The notes beneath the pieces are model-generated. The model searched no databases. It saw only the letters and a list, made by a program, of their open reading frames with translations, and was not told the DNA's origin. From contig CM061531.1 of assembly GCA_030545055.2 (NCBI GenBank), forward strand, positions 53,584,705-53,648,704: DNA of 64,000 nucleotides. Direction: 5' to 3'. This DNA is from Neoaliturus tenellus. Taxonomy: Eukaryota; Arthropoda; Insecta; Hemiptera; Cicadellidae. Shown here in pieces: positions 34,981-43,422 of this stretch (the stretch's first letter is position 1; each line of letters opens with the position of its first letter). The translations under genes were made by a program, and so were the position numbers.

Positions 34981-35039
34981 AGGATAAACCATTTTAGAGA
35001 TCAGTACTTTTACAAGAGGTGTGGAAGACACAACTGAAG

Positions 35040-35978
35040 ATGGAAGATTTAAGGAACAAGATTGTAAATGAACTTCATAAGCCGGCAAGAAGAAAATTTC
35101 CTAGAAGAAATACAATTATAAAAGGAATGAATGATCTTTTCCAAGCCGATCTTATTGAAATGATACCACAAAGTAAATTAAATAAAGGATTCAAATACAT
35201 TTTAGCGATTATAGACTGTTTTACTAAAGTGGCTGATGCTTTACCGCTAAAGGACAAGACTGGTAAAAGTGTTACAAAAGCTATGGAAATGGCTATACAA
35301 AGAAATAATTTTAACATCAAACATCTACAAACTGATGATGGAAAAGAATATTTTAACAAAGACTTTGCAGCTTTAATGAAGAAGTATAAAATAAATCATT
35401 ATTCTACTAATTCTGAAGTTAAAGCTTCAATAATAGAAAGATTTAACAGAACGTTAAAAGGAGCAATATATAAAACATTTTCCAAACGAGGATCATATAT
35501 TTGGTATGATATATTACCTCAACTTATAAAAGAATATAACAATAAGTATCATCGAACCATTGGTATGAAGTCTAATGAAGTAAATAGTGCCAATGCTAAA
35601 ATGGTATTAAAACGTATTAAAAATAATACTACTCCTAAACGTGAAAAAATGCAGCCCAAAACATTTAAAGTTGATGATAAAGTTCGTATAAGTAAGTACA
35701 AAGGAGTATTTAGCAAAAGGTATCTGCCAAACTGGACTAATGAAGTATTTACAATCTATAAAGTGCAACCAACAATACCTGAAACCTACATTTTAAAGGA
35801 CAACAAGGGTGAATTACTTGAAGGTGGATTCTACGGACATGAATTGCTAAAATCATCAGTTGGCGATGTATATCTTGTTGAAAAAATTTTACAAAGAAAA
35901 AAGGATAAGGTGAAAGTACGTTGGTTGGGATTTGATAAAAGTGAAGACTCTTGGATCCCTACAAAAGACTTAGTGTAG
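35040..35978 (+). CDS. int: Polinton integrase (DDE, RVE family) with C-terminal chromodomain
   Basis: Inserts the element and makes the 6-bp target duplication. I start at the ATG at 35040 (312 residues); the frame is open further upstream, but only a GTG (35019) is available there. DDE residues: D37 in FQADLIE, D99 in LQTDDG, E133 in IIERFNRTLK, typical of retrovirus-like integrases. An SH3-like region follows (VDDKVRISKYKGVF, around 220), and a chromodomain occupies about residues 275-312 (VEKILQRKK ... VRWLGF ... DSWIP), which in Polintons and chromoviruses is thought to read histone marks. Intact. It lies between the polymerase hairpin and the ATPase gene, 39 bases before the latter. Confidence 0.95.
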   Translation: MEDLRNKIVNELHKPARRKFPRRNTIIKGMNDLFQADLIEMIPQSKLNKGFKYILAIIDCFTKVADALPLKDKTGKSVTKAMEMAIQRNNFNIKHLQTDDGKEYFNKDFAALMKKYKINHYSTNSEVKASIIERFNRTLKGAIYKTFSKRGSYIWYDILPQLIKEYNNKYHRTIGMKSNEVNSANAKMVLKRIKNNTTPKREKMQPKTFKVDDKVRISKYKGVFSKRYLPNWTNEVFTIYKVQPTIPETYILKDNKGELLEGGFYGHELLKSSVGDVYLVEKILQRKKDKVKVRWLGFDKSEDSWIPTKDLV

Positions 35979-36017
35979 CAATTTATGAAGTCATTACATG
36001 TTTAACCTTTACACAAG

Positions 36018-36716
36018 ATGGAGATTGTGCAACACAAGGATCGATTTTTTATTAATAATATTGATGAATTAACAGTTGACAACGACAAGTTAAATCATGG
36101 AAAACATGGTGAATTACTGCCAAACACAATAAGATGTTTAATAACTGGACCATCAAATTGTGGAAAGACAAATGTGGTTTTTAACTTAATAACAAATCCT
36201 AAAGGATTATGTTTCAACAACATTTACATCTTTTCCAAATCTTTGCAACAACCCAAATACCAATTACTGAATAAAGTACTTGCAAGTGTACCTGAAGTTA
36301 ATTTTTACAAGTTTAATGCTAGTGAAACTATAATGGAGCCAAACGAGGCTAAACCATTTTCTATATTTATATTTGATGATGTATCTTGTGAAAGCCATGA
36401 CACTATTAGAAGTTATTTTGCCATGGGAAGACATTACAATATTGATAGCATTTATATTGGTCAAACTTACAGTAAAATTCCAAAACAACTAATAAGAGAT
36501 AATGCAAATCTACTAATTATCTTTAAGCAAGATGAAACAAATTTAAAGCACATATATTATGATCATGTGAATGCAGACATGTCATTTGATAAATTTAAAG
36601 AAATGTGTGGCAAAGCATGGGCTGAAAAATATGGATTTCTTGTTATTATGAAAGAAGTAGCTATAAAAAATGGAAGATATCGTATAGGATTGGATAAATT
36701 TGTATTAATCCATTGA
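36018..36716 (+). CDS. atp: A32/FtsK-HerA-type genome packaging ATPase
   Basis: Predicted motor that pumps DNA into the capsid. 232 residues. Walker A is GPSNCGKT (G44-T51), Walker B is IFIFDD (D120, D121); a later IYIGQTYSKIPKQLI segment resembles the sensor region of the A32-like family, followed by NLLIIFKQDETNLK. It is intact and of normal length for Polinton ATPases. The ATG at 36018 follows the integrase stop by 39 bases with no clear TATA box, so it may share the integrase transcript. Confidence 0.93.
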   Translation: MEIVQHKDRFFINNIDELTVDNDKLNHGKHGELLPNTIRCLITGPSNCGKTNVVFNLITNPKGLCFNNIYIFSKSLQQPKYQLLNKVLASVPEVNFYKFNASETIMEPNEAKPFSIFIFDDVSCESHDTIRSYFAMGRHYNIDSIYIGQTYSKIPKQLIRDNANLLIIFKQDETNLKHIYYDHVNADMSFDKFKEMCGKAWAEKYGFLVIMKEVAIKNGRYRIGLDKFVLIH

Positions 36717-36763
36717 ACGATTGATGATACGTTTAGTAATAGATTGGACCTCGCAGCGTAAAC

Positions 36764-37843
36764 ATGGTGAACCAAGAAAAACTATTAAAAGAAATAAAAT
36801 CACTGAGTGACTCGATTAGACTTAAAAATCGAGCATTAAGAATGGGTTTGAATGAAAGAGAAGAATTTCTGGAGACTACATTTAAGCCTATTACAGAACC
36901 TTTAAAACAGATAACAGAAACAATTGGTAAACCTCATTATGAAGGAGATGTTTTACTACCTGTTTCTAAATTTGAAGTAAAGACTTTGAAAAAGGAAGAA
37001 GATGATGATTCTTACACGAGTGATAGTGAAGTTTCTCAAAAAGAAGAAGAAACAAGACAAGAAGAACCAGAAATAAATGTTCAAAAAGAAGAAGAACAAG
37101 AACAACATATACCTGAAGCAGAACAATCAATTCCAAATCTAACAAAATTAAGTAGTGATATATTGCAACAAGGACCTCTTGGAAGAAAGTATATCATGAA
37201 GATGTTACATGAAATAAAAGCTAACCCAAAACTACACAAGTCACATGTATATGGAGCGAGAATTGATGGAAATGAATTAAAAATAGGAGATTCAAAAGTA
37301 CATTTGACTGAAGATGATGACATTGTTATTGGTGAGCATAAATATAAAGGAACAAAAGGATTATTTGAACTGATTTTTAAAAATATACCTATAAAATATA
37401 CACTACAAGATTTAAATACTTTTAAAGAAATTTTGCAAAATACTAATGCTCATAAGAAGAATTACTCCAAAGATTCAATGATAAATAGAACACGCGCAAC
37501 TAAATATACAGTTGTAATAAAAAGATTGTTTCCCCTGAGAAAACTACCAACATTACGAACTGCGCCTGCTTTGAAGAAACCGCTAAAGAGGAAATCTTTA
37601 TCACTTATGGACTTATCACTTATGGATGAATATGGTAAAAAGAAAAAAGGAGAATCTTCAACGTCTGGTAAAGGTTTAATGAAAAACGTATATAATACAA
37701 ATGTGATTTACTATAATGATATAAACAAATTGGTCGATAGAATGAGACTATTACATGAAGCCATAGAAGCTGGTCATACAGGTTTAAATAATGAATGGGT
37801 GGCTTTAGTTGACGAACTTCGAAATCGTGGAATAGTTGTATAA
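36764..37843 (+). CDS. Conserved Polinton protein, 359 aa, DUF8207-like
   Basis: Function unknown. Coiled, charged N-terminus (residues 1-60); a Glu/Asp-rich low-complexity linker (about 75-125); then a conserved globular region from GPLGRKYIMKML (about 145-156) through YGARIDGNELKIGDSKV, DDDIVIGEHKYKGTKGLFELIF and the TNAHKKNY block (about 228-235). This matches, from memory, a domain seen in many arthropod Polinton-associated proteins and listed as DUF8207. A basic stretch (KKPLKRK, KKKKG) suggests nuclear or DNA association. The C-terminus has an IYYNDINKLVDRMRLLHEAI motif, also usual in that family. Intact. Placed between the ATPase and the fibre-like gene, it could be a virion or core protein; that is inference. 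Confidence 0.75.
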   Translation: MVNQEKLLKEIKSLSDSIRLKNRALRMGLNEREEFLETTFKPITEPLKQITETIGKPHYEGDVLLPVSKFEVKTLKKEEDDDSYTSDSEVSQKEEETRQEEPEINVQKEEEQEQHIPEAEQSIPNLTKLSSDILQQGPLGRKYIMKMLHEIKANPKLHKSHVYGARIDGNELKIGDSKVHLTEDDDIVIGEHKYKGTKGLFELIFKNIPIKYTLQDLNTFKEILQNTNAHKKNYSKDSMINRTRATKYTVVIKRLFPLRKLPTLRTAPALKKPLKRKSLSLMDLSLMDEYGKKKKGESSTSGKGLMKNVYNTNVIYYNDINKLVDRMRLLHEAIEAGHTGLNNEWVALVDELRNRGIVV

Positions 37844-37854
37844 ATCATTACGGA

Positions 37855-37862
37855 TATATAAG
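37855..37862 (+). promoter_or_regulatory. TATA box and initiator of the fibre-like gene
   Basis: TATATAAG overlapping the 3' side of the previous gene by position only; initiator ATCAGTT with A at 37887, 32 bases downstream. The ATG at 37896 follows 9 bases later, so the leader is very short. Confidence 0.7.
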
Positions 37863-37895
37863 AGAGCTGTGAGTATACAGTGGATCAGTTCAATC

Positions 37896-39222
37896 ATGAG
37901 TGTCGACAAGTTCGGACGGTACTCCAGGCTAGGAGTGCAAGGAGGAGAAAACAGAAAAAGAAGTGGATTGCCGCAAACACCTGAAGGTGACTATGATATG
38001 AGTAACAAACGTTTAAAATTTGTTAAAGACCCAGAAGAAAATACTGATGGAGCAAATTTAAAAACAGTAAAAGAAGCAACTTCAACATCATTGAAATTAA
38101 ACAAGAATACTTACGATGTTAAATCACATAGAATAATTAATGTTGGTAAACCAACTGACAGTTCTGATGCAATTACTAAAGAGTATTTATCATCTGAACT
38201 TTCCAACACTTTAAAATTGCAGTGGGGTAACAATTTAAAAGATGGACAAACATATGATGCTGGAAATCATAGGATAACCAATGTGGCAAATCCAAAAAAA
38301 TGATAAAGATTCAGTTAATAAAGAATATTTACATTCTATAATACCGGAAAAGACTCAACGAGGATTTTCTTTTTATAAGTTTATTATAAATGACATTGGA
38401 TACCCAAAGGAAGACGGTGATGCTGTAAACCTGAAATACATCAAGGACAACTGTATTTTACAAGATGCTGATGAAATAGATTGTCATGGAAAAGCATTGT
38501 CAAATGTAAAATTTGGTTCTCAACCAAAAGACGCTGTTACTATGGAACAATTATCTAAAGAATTAAAAAGGGGAACATCAAATTTTGTAAAACATGAAGA
38601 TGCCGTGCTAAAGCGAGGAAATATATTTATACATGGAAATGAAAAGTTTGATTTAATGCAAGGAAGTAATGATGAATGGGATGCGGGAGGTAAAAGAATA
38701 ACAAATGGAAGATTTGGTCAAAAAAGTTCGGATGTACCTTTAATGGCACAAACATTAATTGCGGGCGGTCCTTTATTAGGCACATATGAAGGTCATAATA
38801 GAAGAATAAAAAATATAATACCTGGTTATGAAGAAAATGATTGTGTTACAGTGAAACAAACAATAACTTGGGATAAACGCAATGGAACCAAATTTGATGC
38901 TAAAATGAAGAAAATAATTAATATTTCACCAGGTGAAGATTTTAATGATGCTGCTACTATTGGACAAGTCATAACAACATCAAAAAGTGATTCGACCGCT
39001 TACACGTGTAATGATAAACGTATTATGCAGTTACACGATCCTCAACATCCGAAAGATGCTGTAACTTTAGATTGTTTAATAAGAATAGTGGGCAATTTAC
39101 TTATTGATACCCACAATCATATAGCTAGTACAACGAGTCATGTGATAATTCAACCCGATGAACGAGAAGCTTGGATTAAAAATAGAATCATAAATCAGTA
39201 TGTAATTAATTTGAATAATTAA
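37896..39222 (+). CDS. Fibre-like repeat protein (one frameshift at an A7 run)
   Basis: Start at ATG 37896, just after a good initiator. The first frame runs to 38303; the second, overlapping from 38281, runs to 39222. The join is at A7 (38294-38300). Both halves share one repeated motif of about 45-60 residues: a (R/K)-R-I-x-N-(V/I) strand, a G/P turn, then D-A-(V/I)-T-x-(E/K)-x-(Y/L); for example HRIINVGKP ... DAITKEYL, HRITNVANP, KRITNGRFG, RRIKNIIPG, KKIINISPG, KRIMQLHDP ... DAVTLDCL. This pattern resembles phage tail-fibre and short-tail-fibre repeats, so a trimeric virion spike or fibre is the best guess. Continuation of the motif across the A-run shows it is one gene. A real mutation, programmed slippage or sequencing error are all possible. 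Confidence 0.7.
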
Positions 39223-39293
39223 ATATTTAAATATAAAAATTGTGCATAAGGTATTCATTTATGTAAAGCAGCTCGTGGAGTAAACACGCTGGT

Positions 39294-39301
39294 TATATAA
39301 G
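39294..39301 (+). promoter_or_regulatory. TATA box upstream of the phospholipase-like gene
   Basis: TATATAAG; a CTCAGTC initiator has its A at 39328, 34 bases downstream. That would place the start of transcription inside the ORF after the ATG at 39310, so either the initiator call or the start codon is wrong. It is the last clear TATA box before 42437, so protease and capsid genes may be read from here. Confidence 0.5.
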
Positions 39302-39309
39302 ACGACATA

Positions 39310-39897
39310 ATGAAGACCGCACCGCTCAGTCTTCGTCAAGACAGCGGCAAGAAAGGACGTGGTATTACATCAGCTGCGTTATCCCTGCTCAGACAGATTC
39401 CTGTTGGTGCTGTTCTAAATAGAACAATAGACGCTCTACCATACGAATTTCATCTGCCCGGAGGTTATCAATATTGTGGACCTGGAACTAAGTTGGCAAA
39501 ACGTTTAGCAAGAGGAGATCCTGGAATTAATAAATTGGATCAAGCCTGCAAAGAACACGATATAGCGTATTCCAAGTTTGCAGATTCAAAAAAAATAGAT
39601 CGATAGCAGATAGAGTGCTAGCGGAAAAAGCTTGGCAAAGAGTTAAATCAAGAGACGCCAGTATTGCAGAAAAAGCAGCAGCTTGGGCAGTGACAACAGC
39701 CATGAAGACGAAAGCTAAGTTTGGTGGTGGAAGACGACGCGGGAGAAAACCTAACAAAAAAAAAAACTGCAAAAAGAGGCGGGAACATCAAAAGAAAACG
39801 TCACACTACCCCTAAAAGAAAAGTCAAGAAAACATCCATATGGTCAATGGTAAAAAACGGATCGGGTCTTTACTTAAGACCATACCGTGTGTATTAA
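39310..39897 (+). CDS. Phospholipase A2-like protein (frameshifts at A8 and A11 runs)
   Basis: Residues 53-87 carry the parvovirus-VP1-type PLA2 signature: calcium loop YCGPGTKL (55-62) and catalytic helix D77-x2-C80-x2-H83-D84-x2-Y87. Such domains occur in several Polinton lineages and are known in parvoviruses to disrupt endosomal membranes. The ORF breaks at A8 (39588-39595); similarity continues in another frame as a helical KAW...DASIAEKAAAW region and a glycine/arginine-rich basic tail (GGGRRRGRK), and shifts again at A11 (39756-39766), continuing basic to a stop at 39895-39897. A basic, DNA-binding-like C-terminus is usual for this protein. As it stands the sequence does not encode the full product in one frame. 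Confidence 0.7.
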
Positions 39898-40283
39898 ATG
39901 AGAAAAATAAATCGATAATTCCAAATGAAGCATTAACAAATTATCAATTGTCAAAATATGTAAAATGTTTAAGAATACCATTCTTTAGAGGAGTTTTTAT
40001 GAAAGATACATTACCAAATAGAGTGTGGAAAAATGAAACTGGAATAGTAAATTTAGACTCTAATTATGGACCAGGTACTCATTGGGTATGTTATAAAAAA
40101 CTTGGAGAAAATGTTTACTACTTTGATAGTTTTGGAAATTTACCACCACCAAAAGAACTTCAACATTATTTTCGGAACTCCAAGAATATATTCTACAACT
40201 ACAAAAGAGAACAACCTAGCAATACGGAAATATGCGGACATTTATGTTTGGAGTTCCTAGCGAAGAGCGTCAGTCAGCTTTAA
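39840..40283 (+). CDS. pro: Adenain-like maturation cysteine protease
   Basis: Ulp1/adenovirus-protease fold. The triad is visible: H81 in GPGTHW, D96 in YYFDSFG, C136 in CGHLCLEF, with the helper Q125 before it. The FRGVFMKDTLPN block (50-60) and GIVNLD block (68-73) are typical of Polinton proteases. In dsDNA viruses of this lineage the enzyme processes capsid precursors. The only in-frame ATG before the conserved part is 39840, which overlaps the end of the upstream gene in another frame; the real start could be elsewhere if the upstream frameshift region is mis-assembled. The stop is directly followed by the minor capsid ATG at 40285. Confidence 0.9.
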   Translation: MVNGKKRIGSLLKTIPCVLNEKNKSIIPNEALTNYQLSKYVKCLRIPFFRGVFMKDTLPNRVWKNETGIVNLDSNYGPGTHWVCYKKLGENVYYFDSFGNLPPPKELQHYFRNSKNIFYNYKREQPSNTEICGHLCLEFLAKSVSQL

Positions 40284-40284
40284 G

Positions 40285-41007
40285 ATGTCATCGTATACAG
40301 TGTCGCTGAGTGGAAATTCATCAACATTGAAAAGTACACTTTTCCCAGCGTTACGTTTATCTACGGACAAACTATGGGAAGCAGCATTATTGGATTTGAC
40401 TACATACAATTCAATTCCCAATGTTACAGAAGGAAAAAATAATTTACTACATTATTATGAAAGTAAAGATGAAAAAGGAAATTATTCACAGTTAAAAATA
40501 ATTCCATTATCTACAGGAGCATATGAAATAGACGATATAAACCAAGTATTACAAAAGAAACTTGGAGAAGAAAATATTTCTATAAAAGGTAATAATAATA
40601 CATTAAAAGCAGAAATAACTTCAAAGTATTATATAGATTTTAGCTTAGACCACTCAATCGGCAATTTGCTCGGATTTTCAAAGAAGAAAGGAATTTTAGC
40701 TCCTGGAAATGATTATACTGGCGATACAACAGTAACAATATTAAAGGTGAACAGTATTGATGTAACATGTAATATTATACACGGATCATATAGAGATGGA
40801 GTAAATCAACATATATTACACACATTTTACCCAACAGTAGCTCCTGGTTTTAAAATAGTTGAGAAGCCACAAAACCTGATATACCTACCGTTAAACACCA
40901 GTTTCATTTCAGACATCGTACTGAACATATTGGATCAAGACGGCATTAGTGTTGACTTTAGAGGAGAAACAATAACTATACGGTTACATATCAGAGCAGC
41001 AACATAA
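40285..41007 (+). CDS. Minor capsid (penton) protein, single jelly-roll
   Basis: 240 residues, mainly beta-strand in pattern. By position between protease and major capsid, length, and phrases such as WEAALLDLTTYNSIPNV (about 31-47), YEIDDINQVL (83-92) and a C-terminal LPLNTSFISDIVLNILDQDG (about 200-219), it matches Polinton minor capsid proteins, which form the pentons at icosahedral vertices. Intact. The ATG begins two bases after the protease TAA, so these genes look translated from closely packed or shared messages. No TATA box in the usual position. Confidence 0.85.
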   Translation: MSSYTVSLSGNSSTLKSTLFPALRLSTDKLWEAALLDLTTYNSIPNVTEGKNNLLHYYESKDEKGNYSQLKIIPLSTGAYEIDDINQVLQKKLGEENISIKGNNNTLKAEITSKYYIDFSLDHSIGNLLGFSKKKGILAPGNDYTGDTTVTILKVNSIDVTCNIIHGSYRDGVNQHILHTFYPTVAPGFKIVEKPQNLIYLPLNTSFISDIVLNILDQDGISVDFRGETITIRLHIRAAT

Positions 41008-41014
41008 AGTCAAC

Positions 41015-41236
41015 ATGGGATTATCATTTAAACCACAACGGAAGAGTCGGGAGCTCAGTAGCTCCTCAACATTCGACGAGTTAACACCGGACAACATACG
41101 CTTCCTACAGAAGATCGGACTAAAACTTGCCAACCATGGATATACTGGATATAGCGCAAGGACCGACATTCGACGAAACCCTATGGGAGAAGGAATATCA
41201 CACTCACAACCCTTACACTTCATCAAAATTAAATAA
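41015..41236 (+). CDS. Small ORF overlapping the start of the major capsid gene, 73 aa
   Basis: ATG eight bases after the minor capsid stop. The first ~42 residues (basic start, Ser-rich stretch, then FDELTPDNIRFLQKIGLKL) look like a short structured peptide; the rest overlaps the major capsid gene in another frame and is probably not conserved. An LTPDN-type motif before the capsid gene is something I believe recurs in Polintons, but I cannot check it. It could be a minor virion or cement peptide. Confidence 0.45.
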   Translation: MGLSFKPQRKSRELSSSSTFDELTPDNIRFLQKIGLKLANHGYTGYSARTDIRRNPMGEGISHSQPLHFIKIK

Positions 41237-42362
41237 TAATGATGAAATAAGGATTCCCATTCAACAACAAGATATCTACACATTACCATGTGAAAGTTAT
41301 TTATATATCGAAGGAAGAGTAACAACAATGGATGGAAAATCTGGTTCAACTGTTCCTTTTATAAATAACCCAATGGCATATCTGTTTGATGAAATTAGAT
41401 ATGAGATATCTGGAGTAACAGTTGATTCAACAAAAAAAGTTGGTATATCAACAACTTTAAAAGGATTGACTTCAATAACCCCTCATGAAAAGAATTCTTT
41501 AATCTCGGCTGGATGGGTGACTCCTGATAAAGACACTATTACTCCTAATTCAAATGGTTACTTTGACTTTAATGTACCTTTACGATTGCTTTTGGGATTT
41601 GCAGAAGATTACAAGAGAATAATAATAAACGTAAAGCAAGAACTGGTACTGCTCAGATCTTCAACGAATAAGGATGTAATACAAGCGCCAAGTGGAACTA
41701 AAGATGCCGATTTAGAATGGCAACTTCAATTAGATAAAGTTGTATGGAGAGTACCACATGTCAGATTGGCGGATGAACATCGAGTATTATTATTAAAAAA
41801 ATTAAAATCTGACCGTGATATTGTAATACCATTTAGAAGTTGGGAATTTCATGAATACCCCATATTGCCTCAAACAGAAAGACAAACATGGACTGTTAAA
41901 ACCTCTACTTATTTAGAACGGGCAAGGTACATAATAGTTGGTTTTCAAACTAAACGAAAGGATATTATAACTGCGCACGCTGGTCAATTTGACCATTGCA
42001 AAATAAAGAATTGCAAAGTTTTTTTAAATTCTCAGTTTTTTCCATATGACAGTTTAAATGTTTCATTTAACAAGAAACGTTATTCCATTCTATATGACAT
42101 GTATGCAAGATTTCAATCGTCATATTATGGTAAGACCAATACACCACTACTATCACCAGAACAATTTTATTCAAAAGCTCCAATTGTTGTAATCGATTGT
42201 TCAAAACAAAATGAATCTGTGAAATCTTCAAGTGTAGATATAAAAGTTGAAATGGAATTTGAAGATAAAATACCAGATGGAACTTCAGCATACTGTTTAA
42301 TTCTACATGACAAAATAGTTACCTACACACCACTAACAGGAATTGTGAAGAATGTGCTTTAA
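41136..42362 (+). CDS. mcp: Major capsid protein, double jelly-roll
   Basis: Forms the hexon-like capsomers of the predicted icosahedral particle. 408 residues from the ATG at 41136 (the frame is open slightly further but only to a TTG). N-terminal MDILDIAQGPTFDETLWEKE and later segments with alternating beta pattern are typical of Polinton major capsid proteins; conserved-looking phrases include VPLRLLLGFAEDYKRIIINVKQEL (first jelly roll), WRVPHV, and RQTWTVKTSTYLERARYIIVGFQT (second jelly roll). Intact, normal length. Overlaps the small upstream ORF by 101 bases in a different frame. Confidence 0.92.
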   Translation: MDILDIAQGPTFDETLWEKEYHTHNPYTSSKLNNNDEIRIPIQQQDIYTLPCESYLYIEGRVTTMDGKSGSTVPFINNPMAYLFDEIRYEISGVTVDSTKKVGISTTLKGLTSITPHEKNSLISAGWVTPDKDTITPNSNGYFDFNVPLRLLLGFAEDYKRIIINVKQELVLLRSSTNKDVIQAPSGTKDADLEWQLQLDKVVWRVPHVRLADEHRVLLLKKLKSDRDIVIPFRSWEFHEYPILPQTERQTWTVKTSTYLERARYIIVGFQTKRKDIITAHAGQFDHCKIKNCKVFLNSQFFPYDSLNVSFNKKRYSILYDMYARFQSSYYGKTNTPLLSPEQFYSKAPIVVIDCSKQNESVKSSSVDIKVEMEFEDKIPDGTSAYCLILHDKIVTYTPLTGIVKNVL

Positions 42363-42436
42363 GAAGGATTAATACAACATCTGCATGATTTGTAAGGTTT
42401 TTACAAAAAATCAACAATATCTAGGTCATCTGCGAG

Positions 42437-42444
42437 TATAAAAG
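42437..42444 (+). promoter_or_regulatory. TATA box and initiator after the capsid gene
   Basis: TATAAAAG, initiator ATTCATTT with A at 42468 (31 bases downstream), ATG at 42488. Confidence 0.7.
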
Positions 42445-42487
42445 CGAGAAAAAAGAGCTGGAAATTCATTTTATCTTTGATTGTCGT

Positions 42488-43327
42488 ATGGGTAACATCG
42501 TCCGCAAGATGAGTTCTACTACATCAAGTGCTAATGAAGAAACTACACCTTTTATGGCTGACAATAGTTTGGATATAGAAAGACAAGTTGAACAGGAAAT
42601 GGATGAGTTCCTCAAGTTTAAACATAAGAAGACAGAAGAAGAGGAAGTTGAAAAAGAAACAAAGAAAAGAAAAATTGAAGATAACATTTCCACCAACATC
42701 TTAACGGAAGTATTTCTTCGAATATTTTATCCTATTTCTTCTTGTATGACAAAGATTGTATCTGCTGGAGTGATGAAATCATTGGATTACTCTCCTACTG
42801 TTATTTTAAATCACGGATCTAAAATGGTAACCTTCACTGAAACTTCATGGGAATCTTTTATGAAACATATACATCTTTTGGAATGTTATTTGAGTAACAA
42901 TACATTTGGAAGAAAAACAAAACTAGGTTTGTTAGAATCAAATATTGAAATCGATATTGTTAAACAACGTGGTCAACAACTAGTTCGATTTAGAGATTTA
43001 ACTAAATATAATATAAAAATACATTTGACTAAAGAAGAGTTTTACACTTTAACTTGTGCTACTGGTCCTATAACAAGATATTTAAAACAACTAATATTCT
43101 CGAGTGCAATTATCAAAGACTATTTAATTGATGCATTGTATAAACAACCATATGTTCCAATCCTATATGGTCCAGTAGATACTTCAATCTTCAATAGGAT
43201 ACCGCATGAAGTAGATATGTGGAGACAGTTACACCACTATCAAACCAACTTTAATTTAGATGAAGAAAAGCAAGAAGCCAAGGAAAACGAATCATGTTTC
43301 AACAATCAACAATCGGCAACAAATTAA
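42488..43327 (+). CDS. Polinton protein of unknown function, 279 aa
   Basis: No family recognised. Begins MGNIVRK (Gly2 could be myristoylated, but position 6 is Lys, so weak). Residues 25-65 are acidic/coiled with a KKRKIE nuclear-signal-like run at about 59-64. Residues 70-250 are globular (LRIFYPISSCMTKIVSAG, FTETSWESFMKHI, RFRDLTKYNIKIHLTKEEFYTL), followed by a Gln/Glu/Asn-rich tail. The KEEFYTL block with an adjacent basic helix hints at nucleic-acid binding; inference only. It has its own TATA-initiator promoter and an AATAAA after the stop (43331-43336). Intact. Confidence 0.7.
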   Translation: MGNIVRKMSSTTSSANEETTPFMADNSLDIERQVEQEMDEFLKFKHKKTEEEEVEKETKKRKIEDNISTNILTEVFLRIFYPISSCMTKIVSAGVMKSLDYSPTVILNHGSKMVTFTETSWESFMKHIHLLECYLSNNTFGRKTKLGLLESNIEIDIVKQRGQQLVRFRDLTKYNIKIHLTKEEFYTLTCATGPITRYLKQLIFSSAIIKDYLIDALYKQPYVPILYGPVDTSIFNRIPHEVDMWRQLHHYQTNFNLDEEKQEAKENESCFNNQQSATN

Positions 43328-43369
43328 ACAAATAAAGAATATTGTAAGTAAGAAGAAGAATATTGGGGG

Positions 43370-43377
43370 TATAAAAG
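43370..43377 (+). promoter_or_regulatory. TATA box and initiator of the 210-aa gene
   Basis: TATAAAAG, ACCAGTT initiator with A at 43402 (32 bases downstream), ATG at 43423. Confidence 0.65.
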
Positions 43378-43422
43378 GTTGTCAATCTGGATTAACATAC
43401 CAGTTGCCTACTGAACGTCATC

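Noticed and set aside
41127..41135. TTG start for the major capsid ORF
   Set aside because: An in-frame ATG nine bases on (41136) is the better eukaryotic start.
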